Shown: positions 15,883 to 24,740, counted from the first letter of the stretch. The stretch: 54,869 nucleotides of DNA from Pseudotabrizicola sp. (GCF_030684215.1 NZ_JAUXOV010000045.1:1-54869), one strand, 5' to 3'. Made by a program: numbers and translations. Notes: generated by a model not told the origin, from the letters alone.

Positions 15883-16838
15883 AACTCGGGTTTGTTTCGG
15901 ACAGCCTTGGCGGGCTACCATTTGACGAGGTCCTGACCCACGCCCAGCGGATGGGCGTTAGCGGGATCGAGGTCAACACCTGCGGATGGTCCACCGCGCC
16001 GCACTTCGACCTGAAAGGAATGTTAGGGAATGCGTCAGCGCAGAAGCGGTTCCTTTCGGCCTTTGCAGATCGCGGGCTTGAGGTCATCAGCCTGAACGCC
16101 AACGGCAATCCCTTGCACCCGAGTGACACTGCACAGGGTGAAGGCCTGCGAAACACGATCCGGGTAGCGGGCGAGATGGGGATCAAGACCGTCTGCACCA
16201 TGTCCGGTCTGCCTGCCGGACGTGACGGAGACCTGATGCCGAACTGGGTCGTGTCCAGTTGGCCGCCAGAGACGCAAGCCATCCTGCGCTATCAGTGGGA
16301 AGAAAAGCTTCTTCCGTTCTGGACCGAAATAGTGGCGCTGGCCAAATCCTGCGGGGTCGAGCGCATCGCGCTGGAGCTGCACGGCAACCAGTGCGTCTAC
16401 AACGTGCCGTCACTTTTGAAGCTTCGCCAGATGGTTGGCCCCACAGTGGGCGCGAACCTTGACCCGTCGCACCTGTTCTGGATGGGCGCCGATCCTTTGG
16501 TCGCCGCAGAAGCCCTGGGCGATGCGATCTATCACGTCCACGCCAAGGACACCTTCCTGAACGCGCCCAAGCAGGCCACCACCAGCCTGTTGGAAAACGG
16601 CAGCCTGATGGACATTCCTGCGCGGTCGTGGAGTTACATCACCCTTGGTTTTGGCCACGGCGAGGAATGGTGGCGGCAGTTCTGCTATCGCCTGAAGATG
16701 GCAGGCTATGACGGCTGGTTGTCAATCGAGCACGAAGATGTTCTGCTTAACTCTCTGGAAGGGTTGGAGAAATCCGTGGCGCTTCTGAAAGGCGTCATGC
16801 CCAGTGCCGCCGCAGATTTCAAGTTGCAGGAGATCTGA
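15879..16838 (+). CDS. Xylose-isomerase-like TIM-barrel isomerase/epimerase
   Basis: A 319-residue protein of the AP-endonuclease-2/sugar isomerase superfamily. Presumed metal ligands are visible at strand ends: Glu in ERIALELHGNQ, Asp and His in GANLDPSHLFW, His and Asp in YHVHAKDT, and Glu in LSIEHEDVLL. Such enzymes isomerise or epimerise ketoses, or act on inosose derivatives (IolE/IolI/MocC). It is translationally coupled to the preceding dehydrogenase and followed after 1 base by a second TIM-barrel gene. The substrate is inferred only from context. Confidence 0.83.
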   Translation: MKLGFVSDSLGGLPFDEVLTHAQRMGVSGIEVNTCGWSTAPHFDLKGMLGNASAQKRFLSAFADRGLEVISLNANGNPLHPSDTAQGEGLRNTIRVAGEMGIKTVCTMSGLPAGRDGDLMPNWVVSSWPPETQAILRYQWEEKLLPFWTEIVALAKSCGVERIALELHGNQCVYNVPSLLKLRQMVGPTVGANLDPSHLFWMGADPLVAAEALGDAIYHVHAKDTFLNAPKQATTSLLENGSLMDIPARSWSYITLGFGHGEEWWRQFCYRLKMAGYDGWLSIEHEDVLLNSLEGLEKSVALLKGVMPSAAADFKLQEI

Positions 16839-16839
16839 C

Positions 16840-17613
16840 ATGGCATTCCAGCTTGCAGCATGTGCCGAGATGCTTTGGCGTGACAAGCCGATCCACTGGC
16901 GCGCGGCCCGTCTGCATGAGATGGGCTTTGGTGTCGGCCTGTGGAACTGGCCCGAATGGGACGTGGGCGCGCTGGAAAAGACTGGCGCGACCTTCACCAT
17001 CATGAACGGCTATCTGCAGGGCCGCCTGTCTGATGCTGAAGGGGCCGATATGCTGCTCGCCTCAGCGCGTGAGACGGCGCAGGTGGGCAAGCGGCTGGGC
17101 GTGCAGCGGCTGAACCTGCATGGCACGGGCCTTGGCGATCAGGGCCTGCCGATCCTGCAGTTGGCCCATGTTGCGCCGGGCATGTGGCTGCGGGCACGCG
17201 ACACGCTGCACCGCATCTGCGATCTGGCGGAAGAAGAAGACGTGACCTTCACGCTGGAAAACCTGAACCTTCGCGAACACCCGAGCTGCCCGTTCAACTC
17301 GACCTCCGATGTGTTGTCGCTTGTTGCCGCCGTGGACCGCCCGCAACTGCGCATCAACCTTGACCTTTACCACACCCAGATTGGAGAGGGCGATGTGATC
17401 CGCCACGCCCAGGCCTGCCTGCCCTGGATCGGCGAGGTCCAGGTCGCCGACAACCCCGGCCGGTTCGAGCCGGGCACGGGTGAGATGAATTGGCCGATGA
17501 TCGCCCGCGCCCTGCACGACATGGGCTATGCCGGCCCTGTCGGGATGGAAGCCTATGCCAAGGGCACGGCGGAAGACGCACTTGCCGCCTTCCGCGCGGC
17601 CTTCACTCTTTGA
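16840..17613 (+). CDS. Hydroxypyruvate-isomerase-like TIM-barrel protein
   Basis: A 257-residue protein related to Hyi/OtnI. It has FTLENLNLREH (metal Glu), INLDLYHTQIGEGD (Asp/His), EVQVADNPGRFEPGTGEMNW, the classic Hyi motif, and a final GMEAYAKG Glu. It starts one base after the previous stop. It differs from the neighbouring barrel throughout, so the pair is not a recent duplication. In an inositol-like pathway it could act as dehydratase or isomerase on the keto product. The exact reaction cannot be read. Confidence 0.82.
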   Translation: MAFQLAACAEMLWRDKPIHWRAARLHEMGFGVGLWNWPEWDVGALEKTGATFTIMNGYLQGRLSDAEGADMLLASARETAQVGKRLGVQRLNLHGTGLGDQGLPILQLAHVAPGMWLRARDTLHRICDLAEEEDVTFTLENLNLREHPSCPFNSTSDVLSLVAAVDRPQLRINLDLYHTQIGEGDVIRHAQACLPWIGEVQVADNPGRFEPGTGEMNWPMIARALHDMGYAGPVGMEAYAKGTAEDALAAFRAAFTL

Positions 17614-17629
17614 AGAACAGGAAAGATTC

Positions 17630-18631
17630 ATGCTGAACGTCGGACTTCTTGGCGCAGGCCGCATTGCGGGCGTCCACGCCACCGCCATCTCTACCAACCC
17701 AGGCAGTCGCCTTGCCGCCGTTTCGGATTTCATCCCCGAAAACGCGCAGAGGCTGGCCGAGAAATATCAGACCACCGCCCGCACCACGGACGAGATCATC
17801 GCCGATCCGTCTATTGATGCCGTTCTGATCGCAACCTCGACTGACACCCATTCAGACCTGATCGAACGCGCCACCGCGGCGGGCAAGGCCGTGCTGTGCG
17901 AAAAGCCGGTGGACCTTAGCCTGGCGCGCGCGAAGGCCTGTCAGGTTGCAGTCGCTTCGTCGGGCAAGCCGGTGATGATCGGCTTCAACCGCCGTTTCGA
18001 TCCGAACTTTGCGGGCCTGAAGGCGGCGGCCGACCGGGGCGAGATCGGCAAGACCGAGATTTTGTCCATCACCTCCTTCGATCCGGCTCCGCCGCCGGTG
18101 GCCTACATCAAGATTTCCGGCGGCATCTTCCGGGACATGATGATCCATGATTTCGACATGGCAAACTTTCTGATGAGTTCCGTCCCGGTCACTGTCTCGG
18201 CAGCCGCGTCCTCCATCGTGGATCCCGCGATTGGTGCGGCGGGAGATTTTGACACAGCTGTCGTAACGCTGACCTATGCCGACGGTCGGATCGCGGTCAT
18301 CAAGAACTCGCGTCGGGCCGTCTATGGCTATGATCAGCGGGTTGAAATGCTAGGGTCCGAGGGCCTGTTGCAAGCGCAGAACATGCTTGAATCGACCGTG
18401 GTCAAATCCACAACTGCGGGCGTGACCTCCGCCAAGCCGACCTACTTCTTCCTTGAACGCTACATGCCCTCTTACGCTGCGGAATGGGCGGCCTTCGTTC
18501 AGGCTGTTACCCTTGGCAAACCGCTGCCCGTGACCCTTGCCGATGGCGTCGCCGCCCTTGCCATGGCCGAGGCGGCAACACTTTCGGCGAAAAGTGGCAA
18601 GCCCGTAGCCCTGGCTGGCGTGGCGGGCTGA
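17630..18631 (+). CDS. Inositol 2-dehydrogenase-like oxidoreductase
   Basis: A 333-residue Gfo/Idh/MocA protein. The NAD fold opens LNVGLLGAGRIAGVHA; EKP lies at residues 91-93; GFNRRFDPNF and the catalytic segment GGIFRDMMIHDFDMANFL follow. The Asp 169 and His 173 pair there corresponds to the active-site Asp/His of IolG. This makes it closer to true myo-inositol dehydrogenases than the gene at 14860. It follows the TIM-barrel gene by 16 bases, with CAGGAAAG as ribosome-binding site, and ends the plus-strand operon at a strong terminator. Confidence 0.88.
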   Translation: MLNVGLLGAGRIAGVHATAISTNPGSRLAAVSDFIPENAQRLAEKYQTTARTTDEIIADPSIDAVLIATSTDTHSDLIERATAAGKAVLCEKPVDLSLARAKACQVAVASSGKPVMIGFNRRFDPNFAGLKAAADRGEIGKTEILSITSFDPAPPPVAYIKISGGIFRDMMIHDFDMANFLMSSVPVTVSAAASSIVDPAIGAAGDFDTAVVTLTYADGRIAVIKNSRRAVYGYDQRVEMLGSEGLLQAQNMLESTVVKSTTAGVTSAKPTYFFLERYMPSYAAEWAAFVQAVTLGKPLPVTLADGVAALAMAEAATLSAKSGKPVALAGVAG

Positions 18632-18667
18632 CTCTATTTCCTGCCGGACACCCTCCCTGTCTGGCCT

Positions 18668-18706
18668 TGCGGCGGCCCATATACACATGGGTCGCCGCAC
18701 TTTTTT
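18668..18706 (+). terminator. Strong intrinsic terminator of the catabolic operon
   Basis: A 13-base-pair stem (TGCGGCGGCCCAT with ATGGGTCGCCGCA, one G-T wobble) closes an ATACAC loop, followed by C and six T. It begins 37 bases after the last plus-strand gene and lies just before the convergent PanB-like gene. Confidence 0.88.
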
Positions 18707-18721
18707 GAGAGTGTTCTGCCG

Positions 18722-19548
18722 CTAGTCCAGCCTGAGATCGGTCCGGAAGGCGTCGAAATCCTCGTCTTTCATCGTCACATTGTGCTGCGGCTGCGGGTAG
18801 CCCCCTGATTGCACATCGGCAATGAACTCGCGGAAGGCGGCAACACGCTCGGTCTGCAATCGGGCATAGTCTGCCGCGAAGTTGCGGTAGGTCTTGGCGT
18901 GGCGCGGCTTGTGGCCATCGGTGCAGCCCAGAACGTCCTCAGCGAACAGATACTGCGCATCCGCCCCTGGGCCCGCGCCCATTCCCAGCATAATCATCGG
19001 GGTGTTCTTTGAAAGGAACGCGCCCAGCCTGTCCGGCACGACCTCAAGCTCGGCCCCGAAACAGCCTATGGCTTCAAGCTGTTTGACATGATCCCAGACC
19101 GCCCGCGCCTCGGTTGCGGTCTTGCCGACAGCGCGCCAGCCGGTCCAGGTGATATAGGACGGGATCAGACCGACATGGGCCACGACGGGCACATGGTTGT
19201 CGCAAAGCACCTTCTGGATATCCAAGCTGGCGGCACAATAGAAGCAGTCGCCCCCCATGGCGGTAAAGTGGAATGCGGCGCGCAGATAGTCCTCGGCGGT
19301 GGACAGGGGACCCCCTCGAAGGCGCCCCACCCACCGAACGGCAGACCCACCTGCACAAAGCAACGCCCTGCAGCCTTGCGCATGTCAGGGGTGAAGAAGC
19401 GGCCCTCGATCGACAGCATATCAATCCCCGCCGCATCTGCAGCCGCCGCCTCATCCAGCGTCGTCACGTAAAGCATGGAGATCTTCTGCCCCCGCGCCTT
19501 CATGGCGCGGATATCGTGTACCGTCGGGCGGTTTGCTTTGTGAACCAT
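18722..19548 (-). pseudogene. PanB-like (ketopantoate hydroxymethyltransferase family) gene with a one-base frameshift
   Basis: Two minus-strand frames together make a full PanB-superfamily protein of about 275 residues. The first, from ATG 19548, gives MVHKANRPTVHDIRAMKARG through FVQVGLPFGGWGAFEG. The second continues GPLSTAEDYLRAAFHF and runs through VVAHVGLIPSY, ELEVVP and GMGAGPGADAQ to the stop. The switch falls in a run of five C (19311-19315); one extra base would restore the frame. The protein is divergent: the metal-binding Asp of the canonical GDS and ADMPF motifs are replaced (SIEG and QVGLPF), while the catalytic Glu segment and GxGAGP remain. It could be a recent inactivation or a sequencing error. 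It lies two bases from the Rieske gene on the same strand, so it belongs to the oxygenase unit and probably not to pantothenate synthesis. Confidence 0.75.
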
Positions 19549-19550
19549 GA

Positions 19551-19859
19551 CTATATCTCGATCAGCACGCGGCCCGCTTCGACGCGAGCGGGGTAGGTGC
19601 GTAGGTTGTTGCAGGCGGGCGGGCTCTCGACTTCGCCTGTAGTGAAGTCGAAGATCGAAGAATGCTTGGGGCATTCGACGGTGTTTTCCATCACCAGCCC
19701 GTCGCACAGATGCACATCCTCATGCGTACAAAGGCCGTCGGTGCAGAAATAGCCGTTCTCATGGTTGCGGTAGATCGCATAGGTCCGCCCGCGATGGTCA
19801 AAGCGGATCGCGGATTCGGATTCAAGCGCATCGGCGGCACAGGCATCAATCCAGGGCAT
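19551..19859 (-). CDS. Rieske [2Fe-2S] ferredoxin, MocE type
   Basis: A roughly 102-residue stand-alone Rieske ferredoxin with ligand motifs CTHEDVHLCDG (Cys-x-His) and VECPKHSSIFD (Cys-x2-His), spaced as in the MocE and biphenyl-dioxygenase ferredoxins. It would pass electrons from a reductase to the adjacent di-iron hydroxylase. No reductase gene is in the window, so one must come from elsewhere. The ATG at 19859 has GAGGA five bases upstream; ATG 19871 is also in frame. It sits between the hydroxylase and PanB-like genes, all on the minus strand. Confidence 0.87.
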   Translation of the reverse strand: MPWIDACAADALESESAIRFDHRGRTYAIYRNHENGYFCTDGLCTHEDVHLCDGLVMENTVECPKHSSIFDFTTGEVESPPACNNLRTYPARVEAGRVLIEI

Positions 19860-19944
19860 ATCGTTCCTCATTTGCTGAGCCCGGCCTGGCGATCAGGCGG
19901 GGGAAATTTTTGGGGCAGGGAGCTTGAGACAAGGAAACATCTTC

Positions 19945-20964
19945 TTAGCCGGTCGGAGTCGCCCGCGCCTTGGCGTTGGCGCGCTCCTTCTTTTTCCTGA
20001 AACGATCCTTCATCCGCTCATCGGAAGCTTTCGTCCCGTCGTGCCAAGTGCCCAACCACTTGTCCAACGGGATGACCCCATCGCCGCCGTAGTTCACCTC
20101 GAAATACTTGTGGTGCAGGTAGTGGGTATAAGCATGGCTATCCATCGTCTGCCCCTCTGTGATTTCCAGCTTGTCAAACCCAATATGGCCAACGATCGCG
20201 CCATAGGCCGTGCTGGTCAGCTGGAACAGCGCAACAAAGGGATTGGAGGGGATCAGCAGGTGCCATGCCATTTCGGCAAAAAACAGCGCGGCCTCGACCG
20301 GGTGCATCGACATTGACGACCACGGAGACGGGTTCATCGAGTTGTGGTGGACAGAATGGACATGGCGGTAAAGCGCGCCCTGATGAATGAGCCAGTGGAT
20401 GCAGAAGAAGTGTACCTCATGGATCGCAGGAACCAGGAAGATAAGCAGCGCAAGCCAGGCCCAATGTGTATCTGGCGACAACCAGATGCCGTAGCCATTG
20501 GCAAAGGCCCAGAGGACGACCGATTCGACCAGAGTCCAGAGTGGGACGGAAATCAGGAACGTTCTCAGGAAGTTGTCAATGTTTTGGCTCTTGAACCAGA
20601 AGACGTCGGACGGGCTCTCGGATGGAAACTTGTGGTTGTACTTAAACCGCGTGCCCTGCTTCCGCTTTACATAATAGAAAAGCTCGACCGAGCCATAGAG
20701 GACAAAGATCCCCGCAGAGTTGACGGCATGCAGCCACAGGATCCAGCCCCAAGAGAAGGTCCGCATTACATCCCAGTCGGGCAAGACGAGGTACCAATAG
20801 GCCAGGGTTACAGCCATGAAAACCGTGTTATGCGGCCAAATGTACCCTAGGAGCCAGCGGCCGATCTTGTTGAACTGCCCGGTCCAGAACGGTGCAACCT
20901 CCAGTGGGGTATTGGGCGCCCAATTGCCCCGCTTGTCCCTTGTCCCGTACCTAAGATCGTCCAT
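19945..20964 (-). CDS. Membrane di-iron hydroxylase (fatty acid hydroxylase/sterol desaturase family)
   Basis: A 339-residue membrane protein with several hydrophobic segments and the eight-His pattern of this family: HEVHFFCIHWLIH, HVHSVHHNSMNP, SMHPVEA and HAYTHYLHHKYFEVNYGG. The family uses a His-bound di-iron centre and O2 to hydroxylate or desaturate. With a Rieske ferredoxin 85 bases downstream, the pair forms a complete terminal oxygenase except for a reductase. In rhizopine loci the MocD oxygenase with MocE ferredoxin is thought to remove the methyl ether. The same role is inferred here, but a lipid substrate remains possible. The Lys/Arg-rich C-terminus is cytoplasmic. Confidence 0.87.
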   Translation of the reverse strand: MDDLRYGTRDKRGNWAPNTPLEVAPFWTGQFNKIGRWLLGYIWPHNTVFMAVTLAYWYLVLPDWDVMRTFSWGWILWLHAVNSAGIFVLYGSVELFYYVKRKQGTRFKYNHKFPSESPSDVFWFKSQNIDNFLRTFLISVPLWTLVESVVLWAFANGYGIWLSPDTHWAWLALLIFLVPAIHEVHFFCIHWLIHQGALYRHVHSVHHNSMNPSPWSSMSMHPVEAALFFAEMAWHLLIPSNPFVALFQLTSTAYGAIVGHIGFDKLEITEGQTMDSHAYTHYLHHKYFEVNYGGDGVIPLDKWLGTWHDGTKASDERMKDRFRKKKERANAKARATPTG

Positions 20965-21063
20965 AGCAAACGCCCCCTTTTGCTAGAACCCTGCCTTCGG
21001 GCTGGATTCGTCCTGCGCGTGGAACGCTCATACCGTTGATTAATCGAACAGCACAAAGATTTC

Positions 21064-21106
21064 GCAGAAAAGACGTTTTTTCATTCATTTCCTTCATTAT
21101 TTCTGC
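21064..21106. promoter_or_regulatory. Possible operator between the hydroxylase and second LacI gene
   Basis: GCAGAAA (21064-21070) and TTTCTGC (21100-21106) form an inverted repeat with a 29-base AT-rich centre that contains repeated TTCATT. It lies in the 174-base divergent intergenic region, 33 bases before the LacI gene. The arms are short, so this is suggestive only. Confidence 0.35.
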
Positions 21107-21138
21107 CAAACAATGAGGGAATCCATCAGGAGCTGGAC

Positions 21139-22161
21139 ATGGCGCGCAGACCCACGATCCAGGACCTCGCCGAGAAGGCCGGGGTCAGCGTGTCGACGAT
21201 CGACCGCATCCTTAACGGGCGCGACAAGGTGCGCTCCAAGACGGCCGAACGGGTGCTCGCCGCAGCCGAAGACCTTGGGTTCTACGCCCTGCCTGCCCTG
21301 CGGCAACGATTGAAGCTAGATCGCCCGATAGTAAGGCTTGGCTTTCTGCTGCAGCAGTCGCACCGCACCTTCTACCGCAGCATCGCTGAAGCATTGCACC
21401 AGGCTGCTGCGGCAACGCCTGAACCCGTGGAAGTCATTGTCCAGCATATGGACGATCTTTCACCAAGTGCTGTGTTTGACCACATTCTGCGGATGGGGGA
21501 GCGGGCAAACGCTGTTGCTGTCGTCTCGGCAGAACATCCCCGGGTCTCGGGTGCCATCGAAGCACTTGCGGGACGGGGTGTCCCAACCTATGGCCTGATT
21601 TCTGAGCTTACGGCATCCTGTGGGACCGGGTATGTCGGCCTGGACAACTGGCGGGTGGGCCGCACGGCAGGATGGGCCATCGCTGGAAGATGCAGGCGGC
21701 CGGGTCTTGTGGGAATCGTCGTCGGAAATCACCGCTACCGCTGCCAGGAACTGAACGAATCCGGCTTCCGCTCATACTGTCGCGAGCATGCACCTGATCT
21801 GACCTTGCTGGAGCCGATCCAGACATTCGAGGACAGGTCGGTGGCGCGCGAGGTTGTAGAACAGTTGTTGCGGAGTGAGCCTGATCTTGTGGCGCTTTAC
21901 TTCGCTGGCGGTGGCATGCCGGGCGCACTTGAAGCACTCCGTGCCTCGGGGCGCTCAGCGTCGATTGTCACGGTAGGCAACGACTTGACCGAACACACCC
22001 GAATGGGCCTGATCGACGGTGTTCTGGGCATGATCTTGGCTCACCCGGTTCAACGATTGGCAGCAGAGGCTATTTCCCAAATGCAGGGCGATTTCACGTC
22101 AAACGCTGCACCGGGAAAGCGATTGATGAGCTTCGATATTTTTGGGCCGGAAAACATCTGA
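21139..22161 (+). CDS. LacI-family repressor (copy 2)
   Basis: A 340-residue regulator with the LacI helix-turn-helix (TIQDLAEKAGVSVSTIDRIL) and sensor motifs VGLDNWRVGRTAGWAI, LNESGFRSYCREH and VTVGNDLTEH. It is a paralogue of the regulator at 10496-11524, but the recognition helix differs (STIDRILNGR against STVNRALNDP), so the two likely bind different operators while sensing related ligands. It diverges from the oxygenase unit and may control the hydroxylase, ferredoxin and PanB-like genes. A roughly 290-base stretch to 22452 follows in which I see nothing. Confidence 0.88.
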   Translation: MARRPTIQDLAEKAGVSVSTIDRILNGRDKVRSKTAERVLAAAEDLGFYALPALRQRLKLDRPIVRLGFLLQQSHRTFYRSIAEALHQAAAATPEPVEVIVQHMDDLSPSAVFDHILRMGERANAVAVVSAEHPRVSGAIEALAGRGVPTYGLISELTASCGTGYVGLDNWRVGRTAGWAIAGRCRRPGLVGIVVGNHRYRCQELNESGFRSYCREHAPDLTLLEPIQTFEDRSVAREVVEQLLRSEPDLVALYFAGGGMPGALEALRASGRSASIVTVGNDLTEHTRMGLIDGVLGMILAHPVQRLAAEAISQMQGDFTSNAAPGKRLMSFDIFGPENI

Positions 22162-22452
22162 CCGAATTCTCGCCACACCGATGGGCATGCCAATATCTCT
22201 TCGCCGTTCTAGTACTTTGAATAAAGCCCGACAGTAAAACGTTTCGGAAGAGGTCCGGCCCTTGGCCTCTGCAGGCCTGGAACATTCTGGCGTGCACTCC
22301 ATCAAGATGGTGGCCGGGGTGCTATCGACACGACTCCCTGTTCGCGTCACAGGCCCAACCATGGCGCACGCCATGATCCAGATGTCACTGCCGACAGTCC
22401 AGTTATACGCAGGACTGATCAGCCGCATGTATGCCGGTCTGCAACATTTACG

Positions 22453-23298
22453 TCATCTTGGAATCTCCCCCGCCAATACGGCCCTGCCATGCACCGCGAG
22501 GATTGCTGCGAACCTTGGGCATCCAAACCGTCGGACGACATCCAGAACACGAGCATCATAGGCGGCCTGACCGATCAGTCTGCATAGATCCGATGCATGA
22601 AACTGCCGATTGAAACTTGGTGCCGCGCGGATCTGGTCATGAAGCTCCTGCATCGAGGGATCTTCTTTGGCCAACGGTTCTGGCTCAGATGCAGATATTG
22701 GAGCCGTGCTTGACGAACTGGTCCGCCAGCGGCGCATGAAGCCGAGCAAGTATCCAGCCGGGACACGGGCATTGCCGCGCGCCCGGTTAAAGGCAATAAA
22801 CCGCTCCCAGATCGCCTGCGTGTCGACGTTCCAGCAGGGCAATGCCGTTTTCGCTTTCTTGATCAGCTCGGCCCAGCACGTTCGGAACACGTTGGCCGAC
22901 TCATCCATATCGATCTGCCCAACGAAGATAGTTTTGTTCTTAGACTCTCTAGATAGTGATGTGTCGCCTGTGGCTGACACGACATCTTGCAAACCTGCAA
23001 CTTCTTCACCCGCGCCGAAGCGAAACAGCCATGGTGCGAACTTGCCGTTCGGCTTCCAGCGAACGAGTTCAAGAGTGGACGCTGCCAGTTCGGCGAGAAG
23101 CGCGGTGAGATGCTGCCGCGACATGCCCATCTTCTCGGCCAGATGCGCCAGCGTGAACGCGGCTGTGCCACGCTCAAGCCCATTGTAGCCGTCTTTCCAA
23201 GCCATGCCGTCGAGGATGATGGTCGCGAGCTTGTGGCTTGCGGCCGAAAGGTCCGCTTCAGTGATGCGGCGCAGAATTGCGCCGGTGGTCAGGTTCAT
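22453..23298 (-). CDS. Winged-helix-like protein, possibly replication-related
   Basis: About 281 residues from ATG 23298, which has AGGA nine bases upstream; an in-frame ATG at 23388 would add 30 residues. The N-terminal half contains a probable winged helix (TAAFTLAHLAEKMGMSRQHL then LTALLAELAASTLELVRW and KFAPWLFRF). The rest is basic with a Ser-rich linker. Plasmid Rep proteins and ICE regulators can look like this, and it lies at the edge of the transfer block, but no diagnostic motif proves replication. I do not assign a name. Confidence 0.5.
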   Translation of the reverse strand: MNLTTGAILRRITEADLSAASHKLATIILDGMAWKDGYNGLERGTAAFTLAHLAEKMGMSRQHLTALLAELAASTLELVRWKPNGKFAPWLFRFGAGEEVAGLQDVVSATGDTSLSRESKNKTIFVGQIDMDESANVFRTCWAELIKKAKTALPCWNVDTQAIWERFIAFNRARGNARVPAGYLLGFMRRWRTSSSSTAPISASEPEPLAKEDPSMQELHDQIRAAPSFNRQFHASDLCRLIGQAAYDARVLDVVRRFGCPRFAAILAVHGRAVLAGEIPR

Positions 23299-23502
23299 GG
23301 GCGTGTCGTCCTGATTGCAGGACACCAGACGATGGGACGCAAAAATTCGTTGGGGCAAAATGCTTTGCCGGTTGAACGGGTGCTTCACTCGCGATAGATT
23401 TCTCGTGCAACGGAGAAATCAGCGCGGCGTCGGACCTATGGTCTGGCGTCGTGTCTGTTTCTAGGGGGGTTCCGGTCTGGTTAAGGGCGGAGATCGCTGC
23501 GG

Positions 23503-24144
23503 TTAGTAGTGCACCTCCTCATGGCCATAAGTGCCCTCATAGTCCCGCCATTCGACAAAGACCGAACGGTGCCAGTAGTTGCCGCAACTGGCTGGAATGC
23601 CGAAGTCTGAGGCTTCCGGCACGGCGGATATGTTGCTGCGCCTACGGCTGTAGTCCCCCTGTTCGCCGTAGGTGCCCATGTAAATCGATCCCCAACTATT
23701 GCAGTCGCCATCTGAATTGCGGCGCTGCTGGTAGGTGATCTCGAACACGCGGATCGAACGGACAAAGTCAAAAGCCGGGTTGGAAATGTCGACATCAGCC
23801 TGAGCGTCGACAAGGATCGGCGCGGCTGAGACTTCTGGGAGCGACGAAGCTGCCGGAGGTAGATCGGTTCTGAATGCGATATCGTAGAGGCGCTCAATTG
23901 GCTGCCGCTCGCCCCGGAAACTCGCCCGCATCGGGCAGTTCCAGATCTGCAGCGGCGGCTCAATCGGCCACGGCGTGATGCGGCGGATGAAAACAGCGCG
24001 GGCATGGGCACATTCGGCAGATGCGGGCCATCCCCCGGCGAGACACAACAGGATCGCACAGTCGACCGGGTAGGCGGCTGCGGGTGTGATGGTTGCGGTT
24101 GAAAGGCCAAGACCAAGGAGTAGGGCAGGGAGGAGAGGTTTCAC
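23503..24144 (-). CDS. Exported protein of unknown function near the T4SS
   Basis: A 213-residue protein with a Sec signal peptide (MKPLLPALLLGLGLSTATIT, ending PAAAY), then DCAILLCLAGGWPASAECAHA with three closely spaced Cys, a WNCPM segment and a C-terminal half rich in Tyr, Ser and Arg with further Cys (GDCNSWGS, IPASCGNYW). The many Cys suggest periplasmic disulfides. Its start overlaps the stop of the upstream exported-protein gene (24141-24144), so they are coupled, and both diverge from the virB operon. I recognise no named domain. A role in the conjugation pore or cell-surface processing is inferred from position only. Confidence 0.62.
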   Translation of the reverse strand: MKPLLPALLLGLGLSTATITPAAAYPVDCAILLCLAGGWPASAECAHARAVFIRRITPWPIEPPLQIWNCPMRASFRGERQPIERLYDIAFRTDLPPAASSLPEVSAAPILVDAQADVDISNPAFDFVRSIRVFEITYQQRRNSDGDCNSWGSIYMGTYGEQGDYSRRRSNISAVPEASDFGIPASCGNYWHRSVFVEWRDYEGTYGHEEVHY

Positions 24145-24551
24145 GGGAGGACCTTCTGGGCTGGGGGGATGTTGAGGAAAGTTGAATAGGCCTCGGTGGC
24201 CACGCGGGCTTCGGACAATGCGCGACTGCGCTCTGTGTCGAGACAGGCGATGTGGTCGCTAAGGTCCGCGAAGTAGACCTCGAACTCGGCTGCGATTTCT
24301 GCGCGGTATTCGGCGAGAACCGCCTCGGGCAGGTCTGTGATCGGCACTTCTGGGGCCAGACAGCGAATCACCTCTGGTTGTGCAAAGGCGGTGGAACTCA
24401 CCGAAACCACCACGCAGATCGCGGGAAGAAGCAGGGCCCACCTGATCCTCTTGTGCGCCTTGCTGCACCAAAAATAAGAGCCTGAAGGCGAAGAATTTCT
24501 CAATATTTCTTGGATTTTTTTCAACTTTGTGCGCTCACATTCCGGCTCCAT
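24141..24551 (-). CDS. Small exported protein of unknown function
   Basis: A 136-residue product with a basic N-terminus and a hydrophobic segment RWALLLPAICVVVSVSS ending STAFAQ, consistent with a late signal peptide or signal anchor. The mature part is mainly helical and acidic (AVLAEYRAEIAAEFEVYFAD) with two Cys. The long N-terminal extension before the signal suggests the true start may lie further in. It is the first gene of the minus-strand pair that diverges from virB. No family recognised. Confidence 0.55.
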   Translation of the reverse strand: MEPECERTKLKKIQEILRNSSPSGSYFWCSKAHKRIRWALLLPAICVVVSVSSTAFAQPEVIRCLAPEVPITDLPEAVLAEYRAEIAAEFEVYFADLSDHIACLDTERSRALSEARVATEAYSTFLNIPPAQKVLP

Positions 24552-24740
24552 TTTCCTGACCGGGGAAGGTTAAGACTGCTGGCCTTGGCAGAGCGGCCAA
24601 TCCCTTATTCGCCGACGCTCACGGCCTTCTTTTATCGTGTTTGTCATTTTTATGTTGAATGCGCCATACTTTCTGTTAGGCATCGCCTCACCAAGAAATC
24701 TGCGATACAACGTTCCCAACAGATGATCCGAGGGGACCCC

